From Falsiroseomonas sp. (lineage in GTDB: Bacteria; Pseudomonadota; Alphaproteobacteria; Acetobacterales; Acetobacteraceae), in assembly GCF_030695085.1 (NCBI RefSeq), contig NZ_JAUYTS010000172.1, forward strand, positions 1 through 35,008: a stretch of 35,008 bases of DNA, read 5' to 3'. This document shows, in pieces, positions 27,301-35,008 of this stretch. The notes under the pieces are model-generated. The model had not been told where the DNA came from. It searched no databases and was given only the letters and a program-made list of their open reading frames with translations. Every line of letters starts with the position of its first letter. Positions within the stretch are counted from its first letter, which is position 1. The position numbers and the translations under genes were made by a program.

Positions 27301-28852
27301 CGCCATCGCGCTCCACCGCATGCACCAGGTCGATCTCCCAGGCGAGATAGGCGCGCATGGCGTCCTCGACGCCGCTGTTGCGGTCATAGGGGCGCAGATA
27401 GGCGTCGATGCAGGCCTCGTCCGGCGGGTCGGTGCGGCCGGATTCCAGCGGGAAGCCGGCCGCCTGCCAGGCTGCCGTGCCGCCCTCCAGCACCGCGACC
27501 TCCGCCACGCCCAGCCCGCGCAACTCCGCCGCGCCGAGGGCGGCAAGGTCTGGCGAGGGCGCCGCCACCACCACCGGCCGCCCGGCTGGCAGGCGCGGCA
27601 GCACGGCATCGAGGCGCGTCCGCACGCCCCAGATGGCGCCCGGGATATGGCCGGCGCGGAAGGCGAGCGACCGGGCGAGATCGACCACCGCCACCGCCCC
27701 GGCCCGCACCGCATCCGGCGCCACGCGGGGGATATCCGGGCGCAGCGCATCCGGCAGGCGGGGCGTGACGGCGCCGGTCTCCAGCTTACCTTGCAGGCCG
27801 TCGGAGAGAACAAAGACCTCCCAACCGCCCAATTGGCGCAGCCAGCCGGCGGTCATCGCGGCGCGGGTGCCGGTGTCGTCCACCAGCACAATCCGCGCCC
27901 CGCGCACCGCCACCCAGCCATCGGTGGCCTGCACCAATTGCCCGCCCGGCGCGCTGGCCGAGCCCGGCAAATGGCCGGCGGCGAATTCGGCCGGGTCGCG
28001 CACATCCAGAAGGTAGGTGCTGCGCCCGGCCTCGGCCTGCATCGCCGTGAGGCCGGCGCGATCGGTCCAGCGCACGCCCACCCCCTCCGCGAAGCGGCGG
28101 GCGCGCAAAAGGGTCTCGGCGGCATCGGCGGGGGTGCCCGCGGCGTAGCGCTCCTCCCGGCCGCGGTTGCAGGTGAAGCCGGCCAGTTCCCAGCCCATCG
28201 TGCCGTTGCGCAAAGCCACCACCCGGTTCGGCAGCCCGGCCCGACGCAGGCTTTCGGCGCCGAGGATCGATCGCGTGCGGCCGGCGCAGTTCACCACCAC
28301 CGTGGTGCTGGGCCGCGCCAGCATGCCCGGCACCCGATAGGCCAGTTCCGCCCCCGGCACGTCGATGGCGCCGGGGATGGACATGGCATGGAATTCCGCC
28401 ATCGGGCGGCTATCCACCACCAGCAGATCCTCCCCCGCCGCCTGCATCGCGGCCAGTTCCGTGGCATCGACGGAGGGGGTTTCGTAGTGATGCTCCACCC
28501 ATTCGCCAAAGGCCTTGGAGGGCACGTTCACGCCGGAGAACAACTCATACCCCGCCGCCTGCCAGGCGGGCGTGCCACCCTCCAGCACCGCCACATCGGC
28601 GCAGCCCAGGCTTTGCAGTACGGTGGCCAGCCGTTCTGCATGGCCCGCCCCGCCATCCGTACACACCACCCGCACATCGCGGCGCGGCAGCAGGCCCGGC
28701 GCGCGCAATTCGGCCTGGGACAAGGGGCAGGGCACCGCCCAGAACAGGTGGGAGGCGCCGAATTCCCCCTCCTCCCGCGCATCCAGGATGGCGAGCTCCC
28801 CGCCATCCCGCAGCCAGGCTTTCAAGGTGGCGGGGGCAATCCGTGCGGTCAT
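27278..28852 (-). CDS. Four-domain rhodanese-like protein
   Basis: A 524-residue protein made of four tandem rhodanese domains, at about 5-105, 125-228, 262-360 and 378-472. The first has Cys64 (VVCTDGGAGH) and the second Cys189 in a full-looking loop, NCAGRTRS. In the third the loop reads VDDTGTRAA, and in the fourth AAPSPDLA, with no Cys in either, so these two look inactive. The final 50 residues (DEACIDAYLRPYDRNSGVED) form a short helical end. Rhodaneses move sulfane sulfur through a Cys persulfide; multi-domain forms with dead copies often bind partners. I chose the ATG at 28850-28852, which starts at MTARIAPATL; the longer frame overlaps the divergent methyltransferase gene. Confidence 0.9.
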   Translation of the reverse strand: MTARIAPATLKAWLRDGGELAILDAREEGEFGASHLFWAVPCPLSQAELRAPGLLPRRDVRVVCTDGGAGHAERLATVLQSLGCADVAVLEGGTPAWQAAGYELFSGVNVPSKAFGEWVEHHYETPSVDATELAAMQAAGEDLLVVDSRPMAEFHAMSIPGAIDVPGAELAYRVPGMLARPSTTVVVNCAGRTRSILGAESLRRAGLPNRVVALRNGTMGWELAGFTCNRGREERYAAGTPADAAETLLRARRFAEGVGVRWTDRAGLTAMQAEAGRSTYLLDVRDPAEFAAGHLPGSASAPGGQLVQATDGWVAVRGARIVLVDDTGTRAAMTAGWLRQLGGWEVFVLSDGLQGKLETGAVTPRLPDALRPDIPRVAPDAVRAGAVAVVDLARSLAFRAGHIPGAIWGVRTRLDAVLPRLPAGRPVVVAAPSPDLAALGAAELRGLGVAEVAVLEGGTAAWQAAGFPLESGRTDPPDEACIDAYLRPYDRNSGVEDAMRAYLAWEIDLVHAVERDGDAPFGAW

Positions 28853-28928
28853 GTGTGGCGCGTCCTCATTCCTTGCCGAAAGGCTAGACCGGCTTGCCGC
28901 CGGGGCGAAGCGGGCGCATCTGCCGGGG

Positions 28929-29810
28929 ATGGATGCGATGCAGGTTTTCGACCGCAAGCTGGTGCGCCGGCGGCGCGACCGGGCGGCCGCCACGGTGGAT
29001 CAGGTGGCGCCGATCCTGGCGGATTGCGCGGAGCGGCTGCTCGACCGGCTGGAGGATACGACGCGCCGCTTCAGCCGCGCGCTGGAGATTGGCGGCCGCG
29101 GCGTGGTGGCGCCGATGCTGCGCGCGCGCGGCATCGCCTCCGTCATCTCCACGGATCTGTCCCCCGCCATGGCGGCGCGCGCCGGCGGCCTGGCGGTGGC
29201 GGCGGATGAGGAATTTCTGCCCTTCGCGCCGGAGAGCTTCGACCTGATCGTGGCGTCCCTGTCGCTGCATTGGGTGAACGACCTGCCGGGCGCACTGATT
29301 CAAATCCGGCGCGCGCTGGCGCCGGATGGGCTGTTCCTGGCCTCCCTGCCCGGCCTCGGCACCCTGCAGCCGCTGCGCCAGGCGCTGGCGGAGGCGGAAA
29401 GCACCCTGCGCGGTGGGCTTTCGCCCCGCATTTCCCCCTTCCCGGAACTGCGCGACGCCGCCGGGCTGCTGCAACGCGCCGGCTTCGCCCTGCCGGTGGC
29501 GGATGTGGAGGAGGTGGGCCTGGCCTACCGCACCCCCTTCGCCCTGCTGGCGGATCTGCGCGCCGCCGGGGAGGGCAATGCCGTGCTGGCGCGCGACCCG
29601 CGCACCCCGCCGCGCGCCCTGTTCCCGATGGCCGCCGCCGCGCTGCCCGAAGGCGACCAAGGCATCACGCCCGGCCTGCGCCTGCTGATGCTGACCGGCT
29701 GGGCGCCGCATGAAAGCCAGCAGAAACCCGCCCGCCCCGGCAGTGCCACGCATCGCCTGGCGGATGCGCTGGGCACGACCGAACGCAAGGCGGGCGAGCG
29801 GCCGAATTAG
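28929..29810 (+). CDS. NDUFAF5/BioC-like SAM-dependent methyltransferase
   Basis: A 293-residue class I methyltransferase. The start MDAMQVFDRKLVRRRRDRAA is typical of bacterial NDUFAF5-like proteins. The SAM loop reads ALEIGGRGVVAP, lacking the usual GxGxG. ISTDLSPAMAARA, then FDLIVASLSLHWVNDLPGAL and RALAPDGLFLASLPG follow. Mitochondrial NDUFAF5 acts in complex I assembly, and BioC methylates malonyl-ACP in biotin synthesis; neither role is shown here. It is divergent from the rhodanese gene by 76 bases. In many alphaproteobacteria this gene lies next to comF, which is nearly so here. Confidence 0.88.
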   Translation: MDAMQVFDRKLVRRRRDRAAATVDQVAPILADCAERLLDRLEDTTRRFSRALEIGGRGVVAPMLRARGIASVISTDLSPAMAARAGGLAVAADEEFLPFAPESFDLIVASLSLHWVNDLPGALIQIRRALAPDGLFLASLPGLGTLQPLRQALAEAESTLRGGLSPRISPFPELRDAAGLLQRAGFALPVADVEEVGLAYRTPFALLADLRAAGEGNAVLARDPRTPPRALFPMAAAALPEGDQGITPGLRLLMLTGWAPHESQQKPARPGSATHRLADALGTTERKAGERPN

Positions 29811-29911
29811 GGGCGCAGCCCAGACCCGCACCCCCGCGCCTTGCATCCCCTGGGACCGCAGCGCATCTTCACCCACATATATTCGCAGCAAATCCGGACG
29901 GTCAGCACATC

Positions 29912-30718
29912 ATGGAGCAGCAAGGCGGCGAGAGCCGTCGCATCACCCTTCACGCCCCCGCCGATTTCGAGGGGATGCGGCGTGCCGGCCGGCTTGCGGC
30001 GGAAACCCTCGACATGATCACCCCGCACATCCAGCCGGGGATCACGACGGAGGCGATCGACCGGCTGATCCACGACCACATCCTGGCCCAGAACGCCATC
30101 CCGGCGACGCTGGGTTATCGCGGCTACACCAAATCCTCCTGCACCTCGATCAACCATGTGGTCTGCCACGGCATTCCGGGGGACCGGGTGCTGCTGGATG
30201 GGGACATCATCAATATCGACGTGACGGTCATCCTGGATGGCTGGCATGGCGATACCAGCCGCATGTATGTGGCCGGCACGGCCGCCACCAAGGCGCGGCT
30301 GCTGATGGATGTCACCTATGAATCGATGATGCGCGGCATCGCGGTCATCAAGCCGGGCGCCACGCTGGGGGATATCGGCCACGCCATCCAATCCTATGTG
30401 GAGCGCAACCGCTTTTCCGTGGTGCGGGACTTCTGCGGCCATGGCATCGGCCGGCGCTTCCACGAACCCCCCAACGTGCTGCATTTCGGCCGTCGCGGCG
30501 AAGGCCCTGTCCTCAAGCCCGGCATGTTCTTCACGGTGGAGCCGATGGTGAATGCCGGGCGCCCGGAGGTGAAGGTGCTAGATGATGGCTGGACCGCCGT
30601 GACCCGCGACCGCAGCCTTTCGGCGCAGTTCGAGCATATGGTCGGCGTGACGGAGGATGGCGTGGAGATCTTCACCCTCTCCCCCGCCGGGCTGCACAAA
30701 CCGCCCTTCGGCGCCTGA
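29912..30718 (+). CDS. map: Type I methionine aminopeptidase
   Basis: A 268-residue metallopeptidase that removes the initiator Met from new proteins. NIDVTVILDGWHGDTSRMY carries the first two Asp ligands, CGHGIGRRFHEPPNVLHF the His, FFTVEPMV the first Glu and SAQFEHMVGVTEDG the second. IKPGATLGDIGHAIQ is also typical. A short N-terminal stretch before RITLHAPADFEGMRRAG is expected. The ATG at 29912 was chosen as the first in frame. The 101-base gap upstream holds a TATATT at 29878-29883 but no convincing -35 at the proper spacing. Confidence 0.96.
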   Translation: MEQQGGESRRITLHAPADFEGMRRAGRLAAETLDMITPHIQPGITTEAIDRLIHDHILAQNAIPATLGYRGYTKSSCTSINHVVCHGIPGDRVLLDGDIINIDVTVILDGWHGDTSRMYVAGTAATKARLLMDVTYESMMRGIAVIKPGATLGDIGHAIQSYVERNRFSVVRDFCGHGIGRRFHEPPNVLHFGRRGEGPVLKPGMFFTVEPMVNAGRPEVKVLDDGWTAVTRDRSLSAQFEHMVGVTEDGVEIFTLSPAGLHKPPFGA

Positions 30719-30745
30719 CCGGGCTGGGGCGGGCCTTTCGGGCGC

Positions 30746-31135
30746 ATGAGCCTCACGCCGCTGCTCGCCGCCTCCGCCACCATCCAGCTGCACGCCTTCG
30801 CCGCCCTGGCGGCGCTGGGCCTGGGGCTGGTGCAGGTGCTGGCGCCGAAGGGAACCCTGCCGCACCGGACGCTGGGTTGGGCCTGGGTCGGGCTGATGGC
30901 GGTGGTCGCGCTTTCCTCCTTCTGGATCACCTCGCGCGGCGCCTATTCCTGGATCCACCTGATTTCCGGCTGGACCCTGCTGATGCTGCCACTGGCGGTG
31001 CTGGCCGCCCGGCGCGGTCGGGTGGTCACGCACCGGCGCAGCATGATGAGCCTGTTCCTCGGCGCGCTGGTCATCGCAGGCGCCTTCACCCTGCTGCCCG
31101 GCCGCATCATGGGCGCGGTCGTCTTCGGCTGGTGA
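30746..31135 (+). CDS. DUF2306 family membrane protein
   Basis: A 129-residue protein with four predicted membrane spans, at about 13-33, 44-62, 70-86 and 100-122. The pattern LHAFAALAALGLGLVQVLAP, then GTLPHRTLGWAWVGLMAVVA and HRRSMMSLFLG, is that of DUF2306, which has conserved His residues (here in IQLHAF, LPHRTLG, IHLISG and THRRSMM) that hint at haem or metal binding. The function is unknown. It starts 27 bases after map and may be read with it. Confidence 0.82.
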   Translation: MSLTPLLAASATIQLHAFAALAALGLGLVQVLAPKGTLPHRTLGWAWVGLMAVVALSSFWITSRGAYSWIHLISGWTLLMLPLAVLAARRGRVVTHRRSMMSLFLGALVIAGAFTLLPGRIMGAVVFGW

Positions 31136-31197
31136 CGCGCGACGGTTGAACATCCCCCGGCTTCGTTGCACCCTGGTATCCGATCAGGGGAGCCAGG

Positions 31198-31956
31198 ATG
31201 GCCCGCAAGCCGCAATTCTCCGAGGCCAGCGCCGGGTTCGGCGGGCTGTTCACCGCCGTCACGCCCGAGCCGGCGGAGGCGCCGCCGCCCGGCCATCTCG
31301 GCCACCGCGCCCGCATGCGGACCCGCCTGCTGACCTCGGGCCCGGACAGCCTGCTGGACCACGAGATGCTGGAGATGCTGCTGTTCCAGGCGCTGCCGCG
31401 CCGGGACACCAAGCCCATCGCCCGCGCCCTGCTCGCCCGCTTCGGCAGTTTCGCGAACGCCATCGCCGCCCCCGCGCGAGACCTGCAGCAGGTGGAGGGG
31501 ATGGGGGAGGCCGGCGCGGCGGCGCTGAAGACCGTGCATGGCGCGGCGCTGCGGATGATGCGGGCGGAGGTGAAGGACCAGCCCGTGCTGAACAACTGGG
31601 ACCGGCTGATCTCCTACCTCTCCGCCGCGCTGGCCCGGGAATCCATCGAGCAGTTCCGCTTGCTTTTCCTCGACAGCAAGAACCGCCTGATCGCCGATGA
31701 GGCGCAGGCCCGCGGCACGGTGAACCACACCCCGGTCTATCCGCGGGAGGTGGTGAAGCGCGCGCTGGAATTGCAGGCCACCGCGCTGATCCTGGTGCAC
31801 AACCACCCCTCCGGCGATCCCACCCCCTCCCGCGCCGATATCGAGATGACGCAGGAAGTGAAGGCGGCGGCCAGCGTGCTCGGCATCACGGTGCATGACC
31901 ACCTGATCGTCGGCAATGGCCGCCACCTGTCCTTCCGGCGGGAGGGGCTGTTGTAG
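31198..31956 (+). CDS. radC: RadC family JAB-domain protein
   Basis: A 252-residue protein. A helix-hairpin-helix stretch (FGSFANAIAAPARDLQQVEG, then MGEAGAAALK) lies in the first half. The JAMM-type metal site is in LILVHNHPSGDPTPSRADIEMT near 197-218, with two His and an Asp, and the general-base Glu lies earlier. FRLLFLDSKNRLIADEAQ and VYPREVVKRALEL are typical RadC blocks. The name comes from an old link to DNA repair, which later work did not support; the real role is unsettled. The ATG follows a clear ribosome site (ggggagccagg). Confidence 0.93.
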   Translation: MARKPQFSEASAGFGGLFTAVTPEPAEAPPPGHLGHRARMRTRLLTSGPDSLLDHEMLEMLLFQALPRRDTKPIARALLARFGSFANAIAAPARDLQQVEGMGEAGAAALKTVHGAALRMMRAEVKDQPVLNNWDRLISYLSAALARESIEQFRLLFLDSKNRLIADEAQARGTVNHTPVYPREVVKRALELQATALILVHNHPSGDPTPSRADIEMTQEVKAAASVLGITVHDHLIVGNGRHLSFRREGLL

Positions 31957-32021
31957 CCCGAAACAGGGCGCAACCTGCCAGCGTTGACCGCAGCCGCCGG
32001 GGTTGGGCATGCTACCGAAAC

Positions 32022-32930
32022 ATGCCCCGCCCCTCGAAGCTGATTCCTGCCCTGCTTCTCGGCCTGCTCCCTGGCCTTTTGGCCAGCGGGGCCGCCTTCG
32101 GCCAGGGCAAGCCGCCGCCGAGCAACATGCCCGGATTCAGCCAGGGCTTCCCGCCGCTGCCCACCAGCAAGCCGCCACCGCTGCCCGCCGGGCCGCAGGC
32201 CGGCATGGTGCCCCCCGGCCCCCAGGCCGGCATGGTACCCCCCGGCCCCCAGGCCGGCATGGTACCCGGCAAGCCAGGCGCACCGCCGGCGGCGGGCACC
32301 GGGCGGATGGTGTCCTCCGGCACCGGCTTCGTCGTGGCGCCGGGGCGGGCGCTGACCAACGCCCATGTGGTGGAACGCTGCCGCGCCGTGCGCGTGCGCC
32401 TGGCCGATGGCACGGACGCCACCGCCCGCGTGCTGCGCGCCGACCGCCAGCGCGACCTGGCGCTGATCGAGGTGCCGCGGAACGCCGGCCCGGCCCTGTC
32501 CTTCCGGCGGGAGATGAACATCCGCCGCGGCGAAGGCGTGGTGACCTACGGCTTCCCGCTCGCCGGCATGCTGTCCTCCGGCCCGACGCTGACGACGGGG
32601 GAGGTCTCAGCCCTGGCCGGGCTGGCGGATGACCAGCGGCAATTCCAGATCTCCGCCCCGGTGCAGCCGGGCAATTCGGGCGGGCCGCTGCTGGACCTGG
32701 CCGGCCATGTGGTCGGCGTCATCGTCTCCAAGCTCAACGCCGCCCGCGTGGCGCAGCGCACCGGCGACATCCCGCAGAATGTGAACTTCGCGGTGAAGGG
32801 CAACGAGGCGGTGGACTTCCTGCGCGATGCCGGCATCACGCCCATCTTGGCGGATGGCCCGGCGCGCACGGCGGCGGAGGTGGGCGAGATCGCGCACCCC
32901 TCCACCCTGTTCATGCGCTGCATGGGTTAG
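32022..32930 (+). CDS. Secreted trypsin-like serine protease with GPQAGMVPP repeat
   Basis: A 302-residue exported protease. Residues 1-27 are a signal peptide. A Pro/Gly-rich linker holds three copies of the nine-residue unit GPQAGMVPP at 57-83. The S1-type catalytic triad is complete: His115 in TNAHVV, Asp145 in RDLALIEV and Ser219 in GNSGGPLL. No PDZ domain follows, so it differs from DegP. The end NVNFAVKGNEAVDFLRDAG is normal for this group. The target is unknown. There is no strong ribosome site before the ATG. Its stop codon overlaps by 4 bases the stop of the convergent ligase-like gene. Confidence 0.9.
   Translation: MPRPSKLIPALLLGLLPGLLASGAAFGQGKPPPSNMPGFSQGFPPLPTSKPPPLPAGPQAGMVPPGPQAGMVPPGPQAGMVPGKPGAPPAAGTGRMVSSGTGFVVAPGRALTNAHVVERCRAVRVRLADGTDATARVLRADRQRDLALIEVPRNAGPALSFRREMNIRRGEGVVTYGFPLAGMLSSGPTLTTGEVSALAGLADDQRQFQISAPVQPGNSGGPLLDLAGHVVGVIVSKLNAARVAQRTGDIPQNVNFAVKGNEAVDFLRDAGITPILADGPARTAAEVGEIAHPSTLFMRCMG
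32190..32270 (+). repeat. 27-bp tandem repeat in the protease linker
   Basis: Three in-frame units of 27 bp (32190-32216, 32217-32243, 32244-32270) encode GPQAGMVPP, GPQAGMVPP and GPQAGMVPG. The last two are almost identical in DNA. The collagen-like Gly-Pro content suggests an extended linker between the signal peptide and the protease domain. Confidence 0.92.
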
Positions 32931-34150
32931 CTTTTTCGCAGCATCCAGGCGACCACGGCGGCCAGCAGGACGGAGGCCACCCACCAGGGTTGCCACACGC
33001 CGAAGGAAAGCTGCCAGGTCACCACCGCCGATACGGCCATGCCGAAGCCCGCCGGGCTGGCACCGGCGGCCAGCAGCGCCGCGGCGCCCAGCGCCGCACC
33101 CAGCAGAGCCCCCACCAGCCCCAGCTCCAGCCAGATCTGCAAGGCGGCATTGTGGGTGTGCAGCGGCAGGCGGCGGGCTGCCGGCGCGCTGAACCAGGCC
33201 CGCGCCTCCGGCGAGGTCAGGCCGTAGCGGTCCAGATCGGCGCGCGGGAAGTTCTCGCTGCCACCCGGAATCGCGCGGCTGGCCTCCATGCCCCAACCGA
33301 GCAGCGGCTTCTCGGCAATCCGGTCCACCACGAAATCCCAGATCAGGACGCGGTGCGCGGCGGATCGTGGCAGCGGCTCCAGCGACGGTGCCTGGGCCAG
33401 GCCGAAGGTGAAGACCAACGGCCCCGCCACGCTGAAGGCGGCGAAGCCCAGCGCGGCCAGGCGCGGCGCGGCACGCGGCAGGAGCATCGCCAGCCCGCCC
33501 GCCGCCAGCCCCGCCAGCGCCGCGATCTTGGCGGAATCCGCCGGCAGCCACAGCACCACCGCCAGCCCCGCCGCCACCAGCACCCCCCGCAGCGCCCAGG
33601 CCATCGGCACCGCCAGCACCAGCGGCAGCAGCAGCATCATCAGGGACATGGCCGGCTTCAGCCCGAAGCTGATCGCCGGCATGTCCGGAAAGCCGCGCAC
33701 CGCCAGCCGCAACCAATTGCCGCTGGCATGGTCCACCGCCGCAAGCGCCAACCCCACCGCCAGCCCGCCCGCCAGCGCGAGGGCCAGCCGCCGCGGCGCC
33801 GCTTCCTCCGCCAGCGCCCGCGCCGCCATCAGCGCCAGGCCCAGCAGCGCCGCCAGCCCGCCGATGGTCTGCACCGCCCGCCCCGGCTCCGGCGACCACA
33901 GCGCCGCCACCGCGCACCAGCCGAGCAGCGCCACCGCCAGCCAGCCGACCCGCTCCATCTCCATTCCCGGCCGGGGCCAAGGCCAGGCGCCCCGCACGCG
34001 GCGATGCGTCACCACCGTCAGCAGAAGCGCCACCGTCACGGCCAGCGCCATTGCGCGGAACTGCGCCACGGCCAGGCCCGGCGCCACCGCCAGCAGCACC
34101 GCCACCGGCGTGGTCGGGCTGCGATGCCAGGCCAGGCTCACCGGCGCCAT
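32927..34150 (-). CDS. O-antigen ligase (Wzy/WaaL) family membrane protein
   Basis: A 407-residue protein with about ten membrane segments. The family block is in the large periplasmic loop: HRVLIWDFVVDRIAEKPLLG, then LHTHNAALQIWLELGLVGALL with the conserved His-Asn and Glu-Leu-Gly-x-x-Gly. Such proteins join or polymerise glycan repeat units on undecaprenyl diphosphate at the outer face of the inner membrane. I chose the ATG at 34148-34150, which overlaps the glycosyltransferase stop by one base (TGATG on the minus strand). It could be a ligase or a polymerase; sequence alone cannot decide. Confidence 0.88.
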   Translation of the reverse strand: MAPVSLAWHRSPTTPVAVLLAVAPGLAVAQFRAMALAVTVALLLTVVTHRRVRGAWPWPRPGMEMERVGWLAVALLGWCAVAALWSPEPGRAVQTIGGLAALLGLALMAARALAEEAAPRRLALALAGGLAVGLALAAVDHASGNWLRLAVRGFPDMPAISFGLKPAMSLMMLLLPLVLAVPMAWALRGVLVAAGLAVVLWLPADSAKIAALAGLAAGGLAMLLPRAAPRLAALGFAAFSVAGPLVFTFGLAQAPSLEPLPRSAAHRVLIWDFVVDRIAEKPLLGWGMEASRAIPGGSENFPRADLDRYGLTSPEARAWFSAPAARRLPLHTHNAALQIWLELGLVGALLGAALGAAALLAAGASPAGFGMAVSAVVTWQLSFGVWQPWWVASVLLAAVVAWMLRKS

Positions 34151-34929
34151 CACTTCCGCCCCCCATGCCGCTCCGGCTCCAGCCGTGCCTTCAGATAGGA
34201 CAGCAACGGAAACGCCCCCGTGCAGAAAGCCAGCAGCACACCCCAGGCGCCCTCCCGATACCCCTTCCGCGACACATAGGATTTGAACCCGCGCGAGACG
34301 AAACGCCGCAGATTGGCGGCCAGGCTGCCGATGTTCCCGCTTTCCAGCAGATCCGCCGCCTTGGCCGAGGAATACTTGTCCAGCCGCCGCAGCATGTCCG
34401 ACACGTCCCGATCGACCAGATGCACCAGCGCCCCCTGCTCGATCCGCGGCCCCTGCTCGCCCACCCAATCCAACCCCGGATGCACCCGCTGCGCCCGCCA
34501 CTGCTTGGCACCCCGCCGGAACAGGCGCGGCACCGAAGTGGTCCCGAAACTGCCCGCCCAGCCAAAGCGGATCAGCCGATCCCCCACGTAATTATCGACC
34601 ATGACCTGATGCCAGGCGAAGCCCGACTCGCCGATCACCCGCCGCACCGCCACCGCCAGATCCGGACTGACCCGCTCATCCGCATCCACCTCCAGCACCC
34701 AGTCACCGGTACAGGCGGCAATGCCGGCATTGCGCCGCGCACCCTCCAACTCCCACCCCCCCTCTACCACCACAGCCCCCGCCGCCCGCGCCAACGCCGC
34801 GGACCCATCGGTGCTGCGGTCCAACACCACCACCACCTCATCCGCAAACGCCACCGACGCCAAACACGCCGGCAACCGCTGCTCCTCATTCCGCGCGACA
34901 ATCAGCGCCGACAGGCGGGGTGGGGACAT
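34150..34929 (-). CDS. Family 2 glycosyltransferase (WaaE/KdtX-like)
   Basis: A 259-residue GT-A enzyme. LSALIVARNEEQRLPACLAS near 6-25 is the nucleotide-binding start. VVVLDRSTDGSAALAR has the Asp of the first block, and WVLEVDADERVS near 86-97 the DxD-type metal site. RLFRRGAKQWRAQRVHPGL is typical of WaaE/KdtX-like enzymes that add a sugar to the lipopolysaccharide core. The end has a hydrophobic stretch (GVLLAFCTGAFPLLSYL) that may touch the membrane. I chose the ATG at 34927-34929; a longer frame crosses the palindrome. It precedes the ligase gene and they should be cotranscribed. Confidence 0.92.
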   Translation of the reverse strand: MSPPRLSALIVARNEEQRLPACLASVAFADEVVVVLDRSTDGSAALARAAGAVVVEGGWELEGARRNAGIAACTGDWVLEVDADERVSPDLAVAVRRVIGESGFAWHQVMVDNYVGDRLIRFGWAGSFGTTSVPRLFRRGAKQWRAQRVHPGLDWVGEQGPRIEQGALVHLVDRDVSDMLRRLDKYSSAKAADLLESGNIGSLAANLRRFVSRGFKSYVSRKGYREGAWGVLLAFCTGAFPLLSYLKARLEPERHGGRK

Positions 34930-34972
34930 CGGACTGGCCTCGAAAGGGCTGGAAAATGGGCGCTGGTTGTTT

Positions 34973-35008
34973 GCAGGGGGCGCTGCCCCCTGCACCCCCG
35001 CCAAAGGG
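34973..35008. repeat. GC-rich palindrome with flanking tract at the right edge
   Basis: The arms gcagggggc (34973-34981) and gccccctgc (34985-34993) are perfect complements around gct. The following acccccgccaaaggg completes a pattern that I recall as a common intergenic element in Roseomonas-like genomes (memory, not checked). It lies 43 bases upstream of the glycosyltransferase start and may end a gene beyond the window or be a repeated element. Confidence 0.55.

Overview
The window looks like chromosomal DNA from an alphaproteobacterium, most probably the Acetobacteraceae (a Roseomonas-like lineage). The grounds are the very high GC content (judged by eye, not counted), strong third-position G/C, short intergenic gaps, and a gene order typical of alphaproteobacteria. 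The genus is inference. I see no insertion sequence, prophage, CRISPR array, rRNA or tRNA.

Left part (1-10818). A partial histone-deacetylase-family gene and a TusA-like gene are read leftward. A rightward set of ROK sugar kinase, small membrane protein and DNA polymerase IV follows, with overlapping start and stop codons. Next come two rightward genes that form the least familiar part of the window: a 693-residue membrane-anchored protein with a 24-copy Gln-Ala pentapeptide repeat, and a TAXI-type solute-binding protein with no TRAP permease beside it. A leftward phoD-like phosphatase and mmsB-like dehydrogenase pair comes next, then a rightward glycine-zipper lipoprotein and a lytic transglycosylase.

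Central part (10877-30718). This is mostly a conserved alphaproteobacterial housekeeping neighbourhood: clpB, DUF4167, prmC, prfA, hisS, ispG, rodZ, lysC, ubiG, DUF1178, grxC, comF, an NDUFAF5/BioC-like methyltransferase and map. Several genes look added to this backbone: a MOSC protein, a MntA/HepT toxin-antitoxin pair lodged between ispG and hisS, a nitronate monooxygenase-like gene, a sulfotransferase and a four-domain rhodanese protein. The longest gene-free stretch (24624-24973) is AT-richer and carries a palindrome and several DnaA-box-like sites.

Right part (30719-35008). A DUF2306 membrane protein, RadC and a secreted trypsin-like protease with a nine-residue repeat are read rightward. 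They meet an O-antigen ligase-like protein and a family 2 glycosyltransferase read leftward, probably for surface polysaccharide. The window ends in a GC-rich palindrome.

Most genes serve core functions: translation termination, His-tRNA charging, isoprenoid and ubiquinone synthesis, lysine/threonine precursor supply, cell shape, protein disaggregation and envelope upkeep. The main candidates for something unusual are the repeat protein/TAXI unit, the toxin-antitoxin insertion, and the DnaA-box-like intergenic region.
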